Positions 1 to 10,052 are shown, counted from the stretch's first letter. The stretch: 64,000 nt of DNA from Opitutia bacterium (GCA_947474365.1 CANJIU010000030.1:24432-88431); one strand, 5' to 3'. A program made the numbers and translations. The notes: generated by a model from the sequence alone, not told the origin.

Positions 1-1272
1 CGCGATGCCGGTGGTCTCACCAACGCCGCTGACGATCGCGGTGTAACTCCCGGGAGGCAAGGCGGTGAGAACGGCGCAATCGCGGCTGCCCGCCTTGAAT
101 TGAAATGCCCCGAGCCGGGCCGATGCGGCGGTAATCGCAGCGGCGTCGTTGCCGGACTCCCAATTGTCGTTTTGGGCGACCGTTTGGTTTTGGGAATTTA
201 GGATCGTCAGGGTGGGATCGGCCAGCGCGCCGGCGACACCGAAGCCCGTCAGCGCCGGGCCCGCGGCGCGAATGAGGATGTTCTTGGGCGTCGTGCCGCC
301 GATGACGAAACCGGCGATCATCACGCCGTTACCGGTGCCAACGACGCCCCGGGTCGAGATGTTGGCGAAGGTCGTGTCAGGCGAAGATTCGATCGCGGTC
401 GTGGCGAGGGTGGCAAGATTGGTGAAGATGGTGCCCGCACTGTTGCGGGCCATCACGGCGTAGGTTCCAGCGTCCGCCGGCTGGACCGCGCCGATGGTGT
501 AGCTCCCGCCAGTGCCGAGTTGAAATGTCTCCGGTAGATTCGTGCCGGCGGCACGAAAATACCACGTATAGGTGAAGGGCCCGGCGCCGGTGGCGGGCGC
601 GGCGAGCGTGAAGCTGCCGGTGACGGGCACGGTGCGGGTCGGTGCGACATCGTAGAGAAATTTCACGCCATTGATGTCGTCCGTCCGCAGCGACTCCTCG
701 TTGCCGACGGTGCTGCCCATGATGGCGGCAACATTTTGAAACGGCGTCGCCTCGTTGGGATGGTCCAGACCGAGCACGTGGCCGAATTCGTGCAAAGCCG
801 CCCGCCGGAGATCGAACGCGGATGTTCGTTGCGCACCGCGATACGAGTCCCAGGACTTGGCGGCGTTGAAGAGCACGTCACGGTCGGTGTTTCGGGTCAG
901 GGTGACCGCGAGCGTGTTGGCTCCGAATTGCGACGTGCCGTAGATGTCGGGACGAAAGCTGACGTTGTTGATCCGGTTGTTCGTGGCGAGCGCGGCGGTG
1001 TCGTCGCGCGCCGAGGTGAATTTGGAACGAGCGAGTTGCGCGTTCCATTCGTTGAGGGCGGATTCCGCGACGGTTGCCCAGTCGGCCGCGCCGTCGGACA
1101 GGGGCGTGGCGTTCGGACCGAGTTGCAGGTTCATCACGGTGGTACCGTCGGGCAACGGTGTGCCGAAAAGGGCGAACGCGTGGGCGGACGCCACTGTAAA
1201 GAGCGCGGCGAGGAGAACCAGTGCGAACCGAACAGCGATGCCCTTGCCGAAATGCTGTCCCCGTGCGATCAC
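1..1272 (-). CDS. Secreted matrixin-type zinc metalloprotease with Ig-like domain (partial, 3' end outside window)
   Basis: The reading frame stays open from a GTG at 1272 to the window edge, giving 424 residues with no stop. Residues 1-32 form a signal peptide ending ASAHA. HEFGHVLGLDH at 161-171 is the HExxHxxGxxH zinc site of metzincins, and IMGS at about 184-187 supplies the Met-turn, so this is a matrixin-like secreted endopeptidase. An Ig-like domain follows (about 205-290, with DAGTYAVMARNSAG). After it comes a domain with GFVIGGTTPKNILIRAAGP that I associate with many Opitutaceae exported proteins. The start lies 2 nt after the stop of the exported protein at 1275-1895, so the two are probably co-transcribed and may work together. 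The substrate is unknown. The start codon is inferred from the signal peptide and spacing; no strong ribosome-binding site is visible. Confidence 0.88.
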   Translation of the reverse strand, partial: MIARGQHFGKGIAVRFALVLLAALFTVASAHAFALFGTPLPDGTTVMNLQLGPNATPLSDGAADWATVAESALNEWNAQLARSKFTSARDDTAALATNNRINNVSFRPDIYGTSQFGANTLAVTLTRNTDRDVLFNAAKSWDSYRGAQRTSAFDLRRAALHEFGHVLGLDHPNEATPFQNVAAIMGSTVGNEESLRTDDINGVKFLYDVAPTRTVPVTGSFTLAAPATGAGPFTYTWYFRAAGTNLPETFQLGTGGSYTIGAVQPADAGTYAVMARNSAGTIFTNLATLATTAIESSPDTTFANISTRGVVGTGNGVMIAGFVIGGTTPKNILIRAAGPALTGFGVAGALADPTLTILNSQNQTVAQNDNWESGNDAAAITAASARLGAFQFKAGSRDCAVLTALPPGSYTAIVSGVGETTGIA

Positions 1273-1274
1273 GC

Positions 1275-1895
1275 CTAGTTGGGACGGGCCCGACGCGTAG
1301 GTTTTTGCACCTCGGAGGAAATGCTCGTCTCGAAATCGGTGGGAGCGAGTCCGCGTGACGCCGCCTTGGCGACCGCGGCAGCCTGGATGGTTGCGGGGAG
1401 CTGGGTCATGGGCATCTCGACCTCGGAGGTGTCGGTGAGGGGCATGCCGTTGTCGCGCGCCACAAACTCGCGGCCCGCCGCTGCGTCGCGCATCACGCGG
1501 TACCGTCCGTGCATCACCGCCACGAGCGGACAGAACTGCACGCCGTTTTTCTGCACGAAGACGATGTCGTGATCGCCGATGGTGAATTTCGGCATGCCGC
1601 TCACGGTGAGGGTGTCGTTGCCGATCGTGCCGCCGAGAAATTCGAGCACGACTTCCTTTTGGGCCGCGCCCTTCAAGACCCGGTCGATGGTGAAGGTGAC
1701 GTACGTCTTAATCACGTTTCCGCCGTCGGGGCGCGCCACGTAGCGCGCCTCGGTGGCCGTCACGCGACCGCGATAAATGGCATCCGCCTCGCCGACGAGT
1801 TCCGGAAACGTCGGGGGGACGACGCTGGTGGCGTGCGAAGCCGGCGAGAGCAGCGCCAGCGCAAAAACCAGGAGAAAGGTGGGACGGAGATGCAT
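1275..1895 (-). CDS. Exported protein of unknown function, partner of the matrixin
   Basis: 206 residues. I chose the ATG at 1895 because it begins MHLRPTFLLVFALALLSPASHA, a clear signal peptide. The frame is open further upstream to 2171, but that part is basic, proline-rich and runs into the epimerase gene. The mature part looks like one all-beta domain with IYRGRVTATEARYV, FTIDRVLKG and FLGGTIGN, then FTIGDHDIVFVQKNG and HGRYRV. I recall the same pattern in exported proteins encoded beside matrixins in other bacteria, but know no assigned function. It sits 2 nt before the protease gene. Possible roles are an inhibitor, chaperone or substrate of that protease; this is inference from position only. 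Confidence 0.75.
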   Translation of the reverse strand: MHLRPTFLLVFALALLSPASHATSVVPPTFPELVGEADAIYRGRVTATEARYVARPDGGNVIKTYVTFTIDRVLKGAAQKEVVLEFLGGTIGNDTLTVSGMPKFTIGDHDIVFVQKNGVQFCPLVAVMHGRYRVMRDAAAGREFVARDNGMPLTDTSEVEMPMTQLPATIQAAAVAKAASRGLAPTDFETSISSEVQKPTRRARPN

Positions 1896-1954
1896 GGGAC
1901 GCGGCCTGTGGTCAGGGCGCTCGTCCGGTTCGACGCCCAAACCCGCGGGGTGTT

Positions 1955-3016
1955 TCAAGTATTTTGCCGCTGACGCCACGAAGCGACGATTTGTCGGATG
2001 GTTTCCTCCAGCGATTGGGTGATGTCCCACGACGGGTAATGGGCGCGCATCTTGCGGAGGTCGCTGTAGTAGCAGATGTGATCGCCGGCGCGGTTCTGGT
2101 CGACGTAGGTGTGAAGCTGGGCTTTGCCGGAGAATTTTTCCGCGATCGTGAACGCCTCGAGGATCGAGCACGAGTTGGCCTTGCCGCCGCCGAGGTTGTA
2201 GACTTCGCCCGCGCGGGGCGCTGCCACGAACGCCGCCATGAACCGGGCGACGTCGAGCGAGTGGATGTTATCGCGCACCTGCTTGCCCTTGTAGCCGAAA
2301 ACCTTGTATTCGCGGCCCTCAAGGTTGCATTTCACGAGGTAACTGAGGAAGCCGTGGAGTTCGACGCCGCTGTGGTTGGGGCCGGTCAAGCAACCGCCGC
2401 GCAGGGCGCAGGTCGGCAGGCCGAAATAGCGCCCGTATTCCTGAACCATCACATCGGCGGCAACCTTGGACGCGCCGAACAGGGAGTGTTTTGACTGGTC
2501 GATCGTAAAGGTCTCAGCGATGCCGTGCTCGTAAGCCGCGTCGGCGTAGTCCCAACGCGTCTCGAGTTCCCGCAGCGCGATGCGGTTGGGCGCGTCGCCG
2601 TACACCTTGTTGGTGCTCATGTGCACAAACGGTGTCTCGGGCGCGGCTTGCCTCGTCGCCTCGAGCAAGTTGAGGGTGCCGACGGCGTTGGTGTCGAAGT
2701 CGTCGAACGGAATGGCTGCGGCGCGATCGTGGCTTGGTTGGGCGGCGGTATGGACGATCACGCTCGGCTTTACGTCGCGTACAAGTGCCAGCACGCCGGC
2801 GCGGTCGCGGATGTCGAGTTCGTGGTGGACGAAACCTTTTAGCTCCTCGGCCAAGCGCTGCTGGTTCCAGCGGGTGTCGCCCTGGGGGCCGAAGAACACG
2901 GCGCGCTGGTTGTTGTCGACCCCGTGAACGGTGTAGCCGAGCTCGCGGGCGAAGTAGCAACAGACTTCCGAGCCGATGAGGCCGGAGGAGCCGGTGACGA
3001 GGAGTGTTTTGGCCAT
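1955..3016 (-). CDS. NAD-dependent sugar epimerase/dehydratase (extended SDR, CDP-paratose 2-epimerase-like)
   Basis: 353 residues, a usual length for extended SDRs. The Rossmann motif TGSSGLIG is at residues 8-15, STNKVYGD at 134-141, and the C-terminal half has [18 protein letters not shown] and [14 protein letters not shown], which resemble CDP-paratose/tyvelose 2-epimerases. The expected reaction is epimerisation or related chemistry on a nucleotide sugar in the cytoplasm, feeding the glycosyltransferases upstream. Odd point: where most family members have YxxxK, this protein has FGASK (Phe180, Lys184), so the catalytic tyrosine seems to be replaced by phenylalanine. Substrate cannot be read from the sequence. 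It follows the membrane protein at 3032-5293 by 15 nt and is probably the last glycan gene of this run. Confidence 0.85.
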   Translation of the reverse strand: MAKTLLVTGSSGLIGSEVCCYFARELGYTVHGVDNNQRAVFFGPQGDTRWNQQRLAEELKGFVHHELDIRDRAGVLALVRDVKPSVIVHTAAQPSHDRAAAIPFDDFDTNAVGTLNLLEATRQAAPETPFVHMSTNKVYGDAPNRIALRELETRWDYADAAYEHGIAETFTIDQSKHSLFGASKVAADVMVQEYGRYFGLPTCALRGGCLTGPNHSGVELHGFLSYLVKCNLEGREYKVFGYKGKQVRDNIHSLDVARFMAAFVAAPRAGEVYNLGGGKANSCSILEAFTIAEKFSGKAQLHTYVDQNRAGDHICYYSDLRKMRAHYPSWDITQSLEETIRQIVASWRQRQNT

Positions 3017-3031
3017 GAAAGGAAAAGGCGG

Positions 3032-5293
3032 CTACGCGACGGAACGTGCGCGGCTGCGAAAGAGAACCCAAGCTGCGGCCCCCAGTGCAAGCGCGTTAAT
3101 TGCCAGACACAAGGGATCGAGCCGGCCGAAGTCGACCGGCCAGGGGAGCGGATTCGCGAGGGTGGTAAGCCAGAGCATCAGCAGGGTTTCGGGCAATTGC
3201 AGCCACGGCACGGCGCGGTGGGACAGGAGCCGCGAAATCCAACCGTTCCCGGTTGCCGCAACCACGCAGGTGATGGCGATGACGGCGACGAAGAGCGGGT
3301 GTCCGCATTCACGCATCAAACCCAGGGGATCCCAGCCCCAGTTTGCCGTGATCAGCAGCGCCGGTCCGGCAATCAACAACACGACGGCGGCGCGCAGCGT
3401 GTGCCAGGCCCGTACGATCGCCGCGAGGCTCACCGCCCAAAGGCCCAATCCGAGGCCAAATGGCAACGTGTTCCACCAGACGGCGGCGAATTTCACCAGC
3501 CGGCCCGACGGTTCGTAGGCGGAACCGGCGCGGGCGTGGTGAAAGCTGTCGGCGGAGAGGTACACGTGCAGGGGCACAAACGTGTTGGCGAAATTCAGCC
3601 AACGGGTGTGCCACCACGTCGCCCAAGTGGCGATTTGCCGGTCCGCGGTCAGCCAGTAGCGGAGAAATCCGCCCTGACCGGCCAGAACCGCCTCGGGCTG
3701 ATGAGGTGCGACAACTCCGGCCAACATCCACGGGATGACCAAAAGCGCGGCGCCGCCTCCGAAACGGAGCCCCGCGGGGACGATTTCTGGTAAGGTGCGA
3801 TTGGTCCGGCCGACGACCCATAGTCCGATCCATGGCGTCCATAACAATATCAGCGGGTGAAATAGGAACCCCACTCCGAGCGTGAGTCCGGCGGCGAACG
3901 GCCGCCGGGTGTGCGCCAGCGAGAAGGCAGCGATCAGCCAGGCGGTCGCCACCCACTTTGGCCAGGTGAACATGATTTCGTGTACGCCGAAGGGAGACAG
4001 CGCCAACAGCCCCGCGCCGGTGAGCGCCCACGAGGGCGGGACGAAGAGGAGGAGCAGGCCGCAGAACGCGACGACGACGCCGCTCGCGAGCGACATCATC
4101 GTCACGCGGTACGCGGCGAAGCCCTGCGGGTCGAACGGTTGCCACGGTTGCTCGGGCCGTTCGATCGGCGGTCGACCGCCGGTGGCCATCACGATCGGGA
4201 CGGCAGCCAGCCCCGCGAGAGGACCCCGGCTAAAAAAGGTCCACGGTTGAAAATATCGCTCCGTTTCTGGTGCGGCCGGCCCCGAGTGCCGCGCGACCGC
4301 CTGCACGATGAAGAACGGGAATCGCGAGTCCATCCGGTCACCGACGGTGTAGTTGCGCGAAATCGTCCCGCGATAGAGCTCACCCGCGGGACCGACGGAA
4401 TAGGTCGACTTGGCCGTGACGGCAACGACCACGAGGGCGCTCACCGCCAGGGCCGAAGACATCGTGGGAGAGACTTCGAAGTGAAATCCGCGACGCTTTG
4501 CGCCGATTCCAATCATCAACCACACGATCGCGGCGGCGCCAAACCCGGACGTGGTTGGCGCGATTTTGCCGCCCAGGCACCACACGGCGGCGCCGAGGAC
4601 CGCGAGCAGCAGCGGGCCGTTGCCGACGAGAAACAACGTGCGGATCTCCGGCGCCGCCGCGCGAGGATACCACGCGAGCCCGGGACCCCAAATCAACACC
4701 AGCGCCAGCGCCAAGGTGGCATAGAGTTGGAGATGCTGAAAGACAATCGGGAGAATCGATGGCCACGCGCGGAACGGATGCGTCACGGCTACCCAGCCCG
4801 TGTAGTCGCTCGCGCGATCCTCTGCGATCACGCGCACCGCCACCGCGTCGGGCGGACGGTCAATTTCCCAGACGCGCCATTGCTCCCCGGCATTTGAGAG
4901 GGGACAGGTGAGGCGAGCGATCTTCCCATCTGGAGAGCGGAATTCCGCCACGACGGAACAGCCGGCGTGCTGGGGGTAACCCGCCACGCCGACGTGGATC
5001 ACCGAGCGCGTCGCCCTGAACCACGCACTTTCCGCCTTCCCTTGGAACGCATCCGTGCCCTGCCATGAACTCGCGCGTTTGATCCCGGTGGGGATCGCCG
5101 CCTCGGCGATCGACTGGTAGTCGAATTGCCCGGTAAAATCGCCGGCGATCCACGGTTGGCCGGTTGCCCCGTCGAATCGCGGCAACTCGCGCGGTTTCGG
5201 AATCAGGCCTAGGATCGTGTCTCGTCCGGCGCCGAGGAGCAGCGCGAGTCCGGCCACGAGCCAGAGGATCTGAAACGTCGTCCGTACTCTCAC
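3032..5293 (-). CDS. Large multi-membrane protein, GT-C-like, with N-terminal periplasmic WGS-type beta module
   Basis: 753 residues from a GTG at 5293, whose GTGA overlaps the stop of the preceding gene; the frame is open to 5521 but the extension lies inside that gene and looks non-coding. One membrane helix (about 5-25) precedes a beta-rich extracytoplasmic domain (about 35-175, with HVGVAGYPQHAG and YTGWVAVTHPF). About a dozen hydrophobic helices follow. MFTWPKW at 441-447 matches the F/YTWPK motif in the proteins at 6522-9923 and 10053-13535. The arrangement resembles GT-C glycosyltransferases that use polyprenyl-phosphate sugars in the periplasm, but no named family can be assigned and the activity is inferred. 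It could instead be a polymerase or transporter component. Confidence 0.8.
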   Translation of the reverse strand: MRVRTTFQILWLVAGLALLLGAGRDTILGLIPKPRELPRFDGATGQPWIAGDFTGQFDYQSIAEAAIPTGIKRASSWQGTDAFQGKAESAWFRATRSVIHVGVAGYPQHAGCSVVAEFRSPDGKIARLTCPLSNAGEQWRVWEIDRPPDAVAVRVIAEDRASDYTGWVAVTHPFRAWPSILPIVFQHLQLYATLALALVLIWGPGLAWYPRAAAPEIRTLFLVGNGPLLLAVLGAAVWCLGGKIAPTTSGFGAAAIVWLMIGIGAKRRGFHFEVSPTMSSALAVSALVVVAVTAKSTYSVGPAGELYRGTISRNYTVGDRMDSRFPFFIVQAVARHSGPAAPETERYFQPWTFFSRGPLAGLAAVPIVMATGGRPPIERPEQPWQPFDPQGFAAYRVTMMSLASGVVVAFCGLLLLFVPPSWALTGAGLLALSPFGVHEIMFTWPKWVATAWLIAAFSLAHTRRPFAAGLTLGVGFLFHPLILLWTPWIGLWVVGRTNRTLPEIVPAGLRFGGGAALLVIPWMLAGVVAPHQPEAVLAGQGGFLRYWLTADRQIATWATWWHTRWLNFANTFVPLHVYLSADSFHHARAGSAYEPSGRLVKFAAVWWNTLPFGLGLGLWAVSLAAIVRAWHTLRAAVVLLIAGPALLITANWGWDPLGLMRECGHPLFVAVIAITCVVAATGNGWISRLLSHRAVPWLQLPETLLMLWLTTLANPLPWPVDFGRLDPLCLAINALALGAAAWVLFRSRARSVA

Positions 5294-6525
5294 TGTTTTT
5301 TGGGGCGACCCGGGTATTCGATCCACCAGCCCTCGGGCAACGTGTAGATGTTGGCCGGCACGCCGCGCCGAATCGGATCGCAGTGCTCCGCCCATTTGTA
5401 GTCCGGCGGGGCCGGCAGGATGAATCGCGGCGCGTGGCTCAGCACGCCGGCGAGGCACAGTGCGCGGGCGGCGTATGCGATCGCCCGCGGGGTCGCGTCC
5501 ACTTCCAGGATTACCAGCCATGCGAGGAGGACGCGCGAGATGTAGAAATACCGGTCGCCGTTCACTAGGTTGTCATCCTGCCAGGTGTCCGCCCGAACCC
5601 GATACGCGCATGCCGCGGTGACCAGGCAAAACGCCGTCGCGATCATCGCACGGACGTGCCGCCGCGGGTCCGCGCGAAACGCCCCCGCGAGCAGTGCTCC
5701 GATGAACGTAACGCCGATCGCCGCGTGCACCCAGAGCGGCCAGGCCTTGACTGGATTGGGGCCAAGATAGGTCCAGGTGAACATCCGGCTGCCGAGCACC
5801 GACAGTCCCATGAAAGGCCGGAACGGCTCAGTGCCCTCGTGCAGACTGAGTCCGTTGCCGCTATGCGTCACGAGCCAGCCCTGGATCGCGGCGCAGAGGC
5901 CGAGCGCGGCAAGGGCGAGAAAATTGTCGAGTTGCGGTTCGCGCCAGGTGCGCCAGGCGAGCAGGGGGAAAATGACGATTGCGAACGGTCCGTTCAGTCC
6001 GACGACGAGGAGGATCGCGAGGTCGCCGAATCGCTGTGCCTGGGTCGTCGGTCGCGCGAGGAAGACCTGCAGCAACAGGTAAAATGCCGTGATCCACTGC
6101 AGGTTGGTCACGTTGATCAGCACTTCGCCGGTCCCGACGACGAGCACCAACGCGAGCATCAACCCCTGGCGGTTGGGCAATTCAACCCGCCGCGACGCCA
6201 TCCGGGCGAAGACGCCCACGCTGATGGCAAACGCCAGGCCGTTGTAGATGGCCGGCCACCACGCCGGGTCGGCGGTGCGGCTCGCAATCCATGCGATGAG
6301 GCGAGGGAGAAAATGGAGGTAGCCGTTGTACGGTTCGAAAAACGCCCGCAGACCCATCTGTTCATCCTGGGTCAGAAAAATGCTGCCGTCCTCGGCCCAC
6401 AGCTGTGGGGTGTGGAGCGCCCAGGGTTTGCGCAGCGCGAGGAGGACCGCGCAGGCCAGGACGAGCCAGCGGAGGAATCGCGGGTCATTCCAGCGGTTGG
6501 CCCTAGGGTTGGGAGCGGAGGTCAT
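5290..6525 (-). CDS. Multi-membrane GT-C-like protein (stand-alone copy of the WAEDG half)
   Basis: 411 residues from the ATG at 6525, whose ATGA overlaps the previous stop; an ATG at 6540 would add five residues. The protein is almost entirely hydrophobic helices. WAEDG at 43-47 lies in the first extracytoplasmic loop, where GT-C enzymes keep catalytic acidic residues, and NVTNLQW lies further on. The protein aligns along its whole length with the C-terminal half of the next gene upstream (6522-9923), including the ending CDPIRRGVPANI and LPEGW. It is therefore either a duplicate of that half or the separate form from which the fusion arose. Probable role: periplasmic transfer of a lipid-linked sugar; this is inferred from fold features only. 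Confidence 0.8.
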   Translation of the reverse strand: MTSAPNPRANRWNDPRFLRWLVLACAVLLALRKPWALHTPQLWAEDGSIFLTQDEQMGLRAFFEPYNGYLHFLPRLIAWIASRTADPAWWPAIYNGLAFAISVGVFARMASRRVELPNRQGLMLALVLVVGTGEVLINVTNLQWITAFYLLLQVFLARPTTQAQRFGDLAILLVVGLNGPFAIVIFPLLAWRTWREPQLDNFLALAALGLCAAIQGWLVTHSGNGLSLHEGTEPFRPFMGLSVLGSRMFTWTYLGPNPVKAWPLWVHAAIGVTFIGALLAGAFRADPRRHVRAMIATAFCLVTAACAYRVRADTWQDDNLVNGDRYFYISRVLLAWLVILEVDATPRAIAYAARALCLAGVLSHAPRFILPAPPDYKWAEHCDPIRRGVPANIYTLPEGWWIEYPGRPKKQ

Positions 6526-9500
6526 TTCGGCTTGGGCCACCCGCGATACTCGAGGGTCCAGCCCTCCGGCAGCGTCGGAATGTTGGCGGGAACGCCGCGC
6601 CGGATCGGGTCGCAGTGTTCGGCCCAGCGGTAATCTTTGGGGGCGCCGAGGGAATAGTTGCCGAGATGGGCGATGCAGACGCCGAGGCCGAGGAGGCGGG
6701 CGGCGTTGGCGACGAGCTTCGGCTGGGCGTTGAATTCCCAGATCACCAGCCAGGCGAGGAGCACGCGGGGAATGTAGAAGTAGCGGTCGCCGAAATCGAG
6801 GTTGTCGGCGGCCCAGGTGTCAGGGCGCGAGCGATACACCGCGGCAAACACGATGAGGGCGAACGCGGCGGCGATTTGCGCGCGGTGCAGACGGAGCGGC
6901 CCGGGACGCAGCACCCACGCGAGTAATGCGGCCAGGAAGATGCCGCCGGCGCCGCCGATGATCGCCGGCGAGAGTCCGAGGGCGAGGTCGCGGCCGAGCA
7001 GGGGCCATACGATCAACCGGCGCGCCAATACGACGATATTGGGCCAGAGGTGAAATGCGGCCGACTGAAACTCGAATTTCGGTCCGGTGCGGACGATCAG
7101 CCATGCTTGCACCGCGGCGCAGACCGTGGCGACGCCGAGCACGATCAGATTGTTGCGATCACGTGCGCGCCACCAGCGCCAGGCAAACAGCGGCAGAAAT
7201 GCGATGACGAACGGCCCGGTCAGGGCCACGGGAACGAGGATGACCAGATCGCCGATTGCTTCACCGCGGGACTTCGGTGGGGCGATAATCGCCTGCTGGA
7301 TCAGGACAAACGCGGTCAGCCATTGCAGGTTGGTGATGTTGAAAAAGACCTCGCCCGAATGCGGCACGAGGAGAAACGCGAGGGCGAGCCAGGGCTTCCC
7401 GGGAAGATCGAAGCGCGATGTGAACAGCCTGGCCAGCACCGCAACCCAGATGGCGAAGGCGGCGCCGTTGTAGAACGCGGGCCACGACGCCGGGTCGAGC
7501 AGGTGTGAAGCCAGCGACGCGACGATGCGTGGCAGGGTGTGCAGGTAGCCCATGTAGGGCAGAAGGAATGCCCCGATGCCATGGTCGTCCTGGTCGTTGA
7601 GAAAAACGCTGCCGTCTTCCGCCCAGAGTTGCGGTGTGAGGAGTGCGTGCGGTTTCCGCAACAGCATCGCGCCGGCGAGCACCGCGAGTACACCGAGGTT
7701 GAGTCGCGGGTTCTGCCACCAGTCGCGCAGGGCGTCGCAGGCCTTTTCGATCACGCTCGATCCGGACGGAGCGGGGAGCGACTCGGTCTCGTTGGGCCGG
7801 GACCGAAACGCCCGCGCCACGATCCAGGCGAGGATGCCCGCACCGGCGATGACGAACGGCAGGCCGGACGGCGGTCCGTGGATCGCGACATTGGCCACCG
7901 CCCAGGTGGTTGCGAGGGTGACGCCCTGCAGCAAGGCGATGACGGCCAGCCAGCCGCGTCCCGTGCGTTCGATGATCACCGACAGCAGCACAAACAACCC
8001 GATCATCATCGCGTAGGATCCCTGATGAATATACGCGCTGCTCGGGATGAACATCAGGAGACACCAGAGGATCATCGTCAGCGCGAGCCATCCACCGGTG
8101 ACGGCGAGGCCGTAGGCAGGAAGGAAGACGCGGCGCCGGGTCAAGATGAGGCCGAGCACCGCGAGGGCGGGCCACCACGTCAGCGCCCGGAGGCAGACGA
8201 AGAATTCCTGATTGCGGCGCTCGGCGGCGCCCTCGGCGGAGAACTGCCCGATGGAGCGCAGGTCGCTCACAAATTGGAATTGGAAGTTGGAGACCTTGCT
8301 GTCCCAGGCCCCTTTCCAGCCGGCCTTGGCATAGCTCGCGCGGATGGTTTCCAGTGTGCCGCGCGGGTCGATGTCGATCTGCCCGGCGAGGTGCCACTTG
8401 AAGAGGCGGTTGGCGGGCGGATCGTAGAATTTCTGGTAGGCCATCCAGGGCAGGACGAGCAACAAGAGGGTCGCGGCGCCGGGTAGCCACGGCCGCCATT
8501 CTCCGCGTACGGCGCGCCAGAGGAGCCACGGCAGAAGCGGGAGGAAGGAAAAGGCAACGCCGCCGTGGGAGAGCCAGGCGAGACCGGCGAAGAACGCGGA
8601 CCACCAGCCGTTCACCCGCGGTCGCGCGTCCGGCGCGGGCAGGAAGAGCAGGGCGAAGGCGGCGCACGCAAACGCACCAGCCGAGAGTTTGGGCCAGGTG
8701 AACGTCGTGTTTTGCAGGAAAAATCCGCTCAACGCCAAGACGACCACCCAGCCGGCGGCGCGCGATCGCGCGACGTGCAGCGTTCGCATCAGACCGTAGG
8801 CGGCCGCGATCCAGAGCAATTGAAACCAGACGGCGGACGTGCCGCTCATCGTTCCCCGATCAAGCTGCACGAGCTTGCCGGCGGGCCAGGTGAGCAGTTG
8901 CCAGCCCGATTGCAGCGGCGGCCGGTCGCTCGACAGCCATTCTTCGCCGGTGTGCCGGATCGGTTGCGAGGAGAAGAGACGGCTGGAGAGGACGTGGGGC
9001 AGCACGTTGTCCGCGGGCAATCCGTCGCGAAATCGGTTGGCCGCGAGGGTGTAGAAATCGTGCGACGACGGAAACAGGTGGAGCACGGCGAGGTGAAACG
9101 CACCGACCGCGACGAAAAGCTGAATAACCGTCGTGACCTCGGGGGCCGCACGAATGCCTCGCGGGGGACGGCGCAGGACGAGCACGAGCCCGGTCGCGAG
9201 GATGGCCCAGGAAAAAATAACGCCCAGCAATGTGTTCGCGAAGTAGGCCCAGAAGGCGAGATAACCGCACGCCGCGACGATCGCCGCGGCCCCGAGCGGG
9301 ACCCATTGCGGCGCGAGCCAAGCCCGGGCGAGGAGCCAGCGCAGACTGGCGAAAAACAGGATACCGAGCAGCAGGCCGTTGATCGTCCAAGCGGCCAGGG
9401 TCTCGAGCAGGCCGTTGTTGCCATCGCCGTGGCCGCCCCGGAGCGGTTCGCTGAGGCCGAACCAGCCACCGAGCGTCTTCGTCTGGTCGGACCCGACGAT

Positions 9501-9923
9501 CCGGATCGGGCGTCCCACCCAGGCGGGCGGCAGCTCGAAGTCGCCGATTTCCCAGCGTTCGTGCAGGTCGCCGTGTTTCAGGGGGAATTTCTCTGCGCCG
9601 CCGTCAAGCTCAGCGTGCAGGCTTACGCCTTCGTGGGCGGGGTACCCGGTGAGACCGAAGCGCAGGATGCGCGGGGCGGGGAACGGCCCGATCGTGATCG
9701 TGCCGGTGTTTTCGTCGGAGCCGCTCCATGAGCCCCAAAGGCGCAGGGCGCCCGCGTTGGCGAACGGTTCGCCTGGATACGCGCCGTTCGGCTGAAAGGA
9801 TCCGACGGTCGCAATGGCAACGTCGGGATGCGTGGGTTGGAGCTGGCGGGTCCGGAGGCTGGCAACGAGGAGAATCGCGCAGATTGCGAGCCCGACGAGC
9901 AGATGGCGTTTACCGGGGAACAC
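6522..9923 (-). CDS. Giant fused double GT-C-like membrane protein
   Basis: 1133 residues from a GTG at 9923. A membrane helix (8-24) is followed by a WGS-type beta module (about 45-190: LWGSWSGSDENTG, LRFGLTGYPAHEG, LGGWFGLSEPL). Next comes a helical core with FTWPK at 408-412 and WLSSDRPPLQSGWQLLTWP before it. From about 740 a second polytopic core begins, with WAEDG at 767-771, and aligns with the whole of the protein at 5290-6525. The first half aligns with the proteins at 3032-5293 and 10053-13535. The protein thus joins two GT-C-like units in one chain. Glycosyl transfer in the periplasm is likely but inferred; donor and acceptor are unknown. Confidence 0.82.
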   Translation of the reverse strand: MFPGKRHLLVGLAICAILLVASLRTRQLQPTHPDVAIATVGSFQPNGAYPGEPFANAGALRLWGSWSGSDENTGTITIGPFPAPRILRFGLTGYPAHEGVSLHAELDGGAEKFPLKHGDLHERWEIGDFELPPAWVGRPIRIVGSDQTKTLGGWFGLSEPLRGGHGDGNNGLLETLAAWTINGLLLGILFFASLRWLLARAWLAPQWVPLGAAAIVAACGYLAFWAYFANTLLGVIFSWAILATGLVLVLRRPPRGIRAAPEVTTVIQLFVAVGAFHLAVLHLFPSSHDFYTLAANRFRDGLPADNVLPHVLSSRLFSSQPIRHTGEEWLSSDRPPLQSGWQLLTWPAGKLVQLDRGTMSGTSAVWFQLLWIAAAYGLMRTLHVARSRAAGWVVVLALSGFFLQNTTFTWPKLSAGAFACAAFALLFLPAPDARPRVNGWWSAFFAGLAWLSHGGVAFSFLPLLPWLLWRAVRGEWRPWLPGAATLLLLVLPWMAYQKFYDPPANRLFKWHLAGQIDIDPRGTLETIRASYAKAGWKGAWDSKVSNFQFQFVSDLRSIGQFSAEGAAERRNQEFFVCLRALTWWPALAVLGLILTRRRVFLPAYGLAVTGGWLALTMILWCLLMFIPSSAYIHQGSYAMMIGLFVLLSVIIERTGRGWLAVIALLQGVTLATTWAVANVAIHGPPSGLPFVIAGAGILAWIVARAFRSRPNETESLPAPSGSSVIEKACDALRDWWQNPRLNLGVLAVLAGAMLLRKPHALLTPQLWAEDGSVFLNDQDDHGIGAFLLPYMGYLHTLPRIVASLASHLLDPASWPAFYNGAAFAIWVAVLARLFTSRFDLPGKPWLALAFLLVPHSGEVFFNITNLQWLTAFVLIQQAIIAPPKSRGEAIGDLVILVPVALTGPFVIAFLPLFAWRWWRARDRNNLIVLGVATVCAAVQAWLIVRTGPKFEFQSAAFHLWPNIVVLARRLIVWPLLGRDLALGLSPAIIGGAGGIFLAALLAWVLRPGPLRLHRAQIAAAFALIVFAAVYRSRPDTWAADNLDFGDRYFYIPRVLLAWLVIWEFNAQPKLVANAARLLGLGVCIAHLGNYSLGAPKDYRWAEHCDPIRRGVPANIPTLPEGWTLEYRGWPKPK

Positions 9924-10052
9924 GGGGTGTTACGAGGTGTGAAACGGAAACCACGGGATGGCTTGATCAGGCAGTAGCATGCAGCCGGCAAGAGAGCCAG
10001 AGACCGGTGCGCCAAGTCAAATCGCGTTCGCAGTTGAGCCGAACGGGTGGGT

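Noticed and set aside
1896..2171. N-terminal extension of the exported protein
   Set aside because: It precedes a complete signal peptide and overlaps the epimerase gene in another frame.
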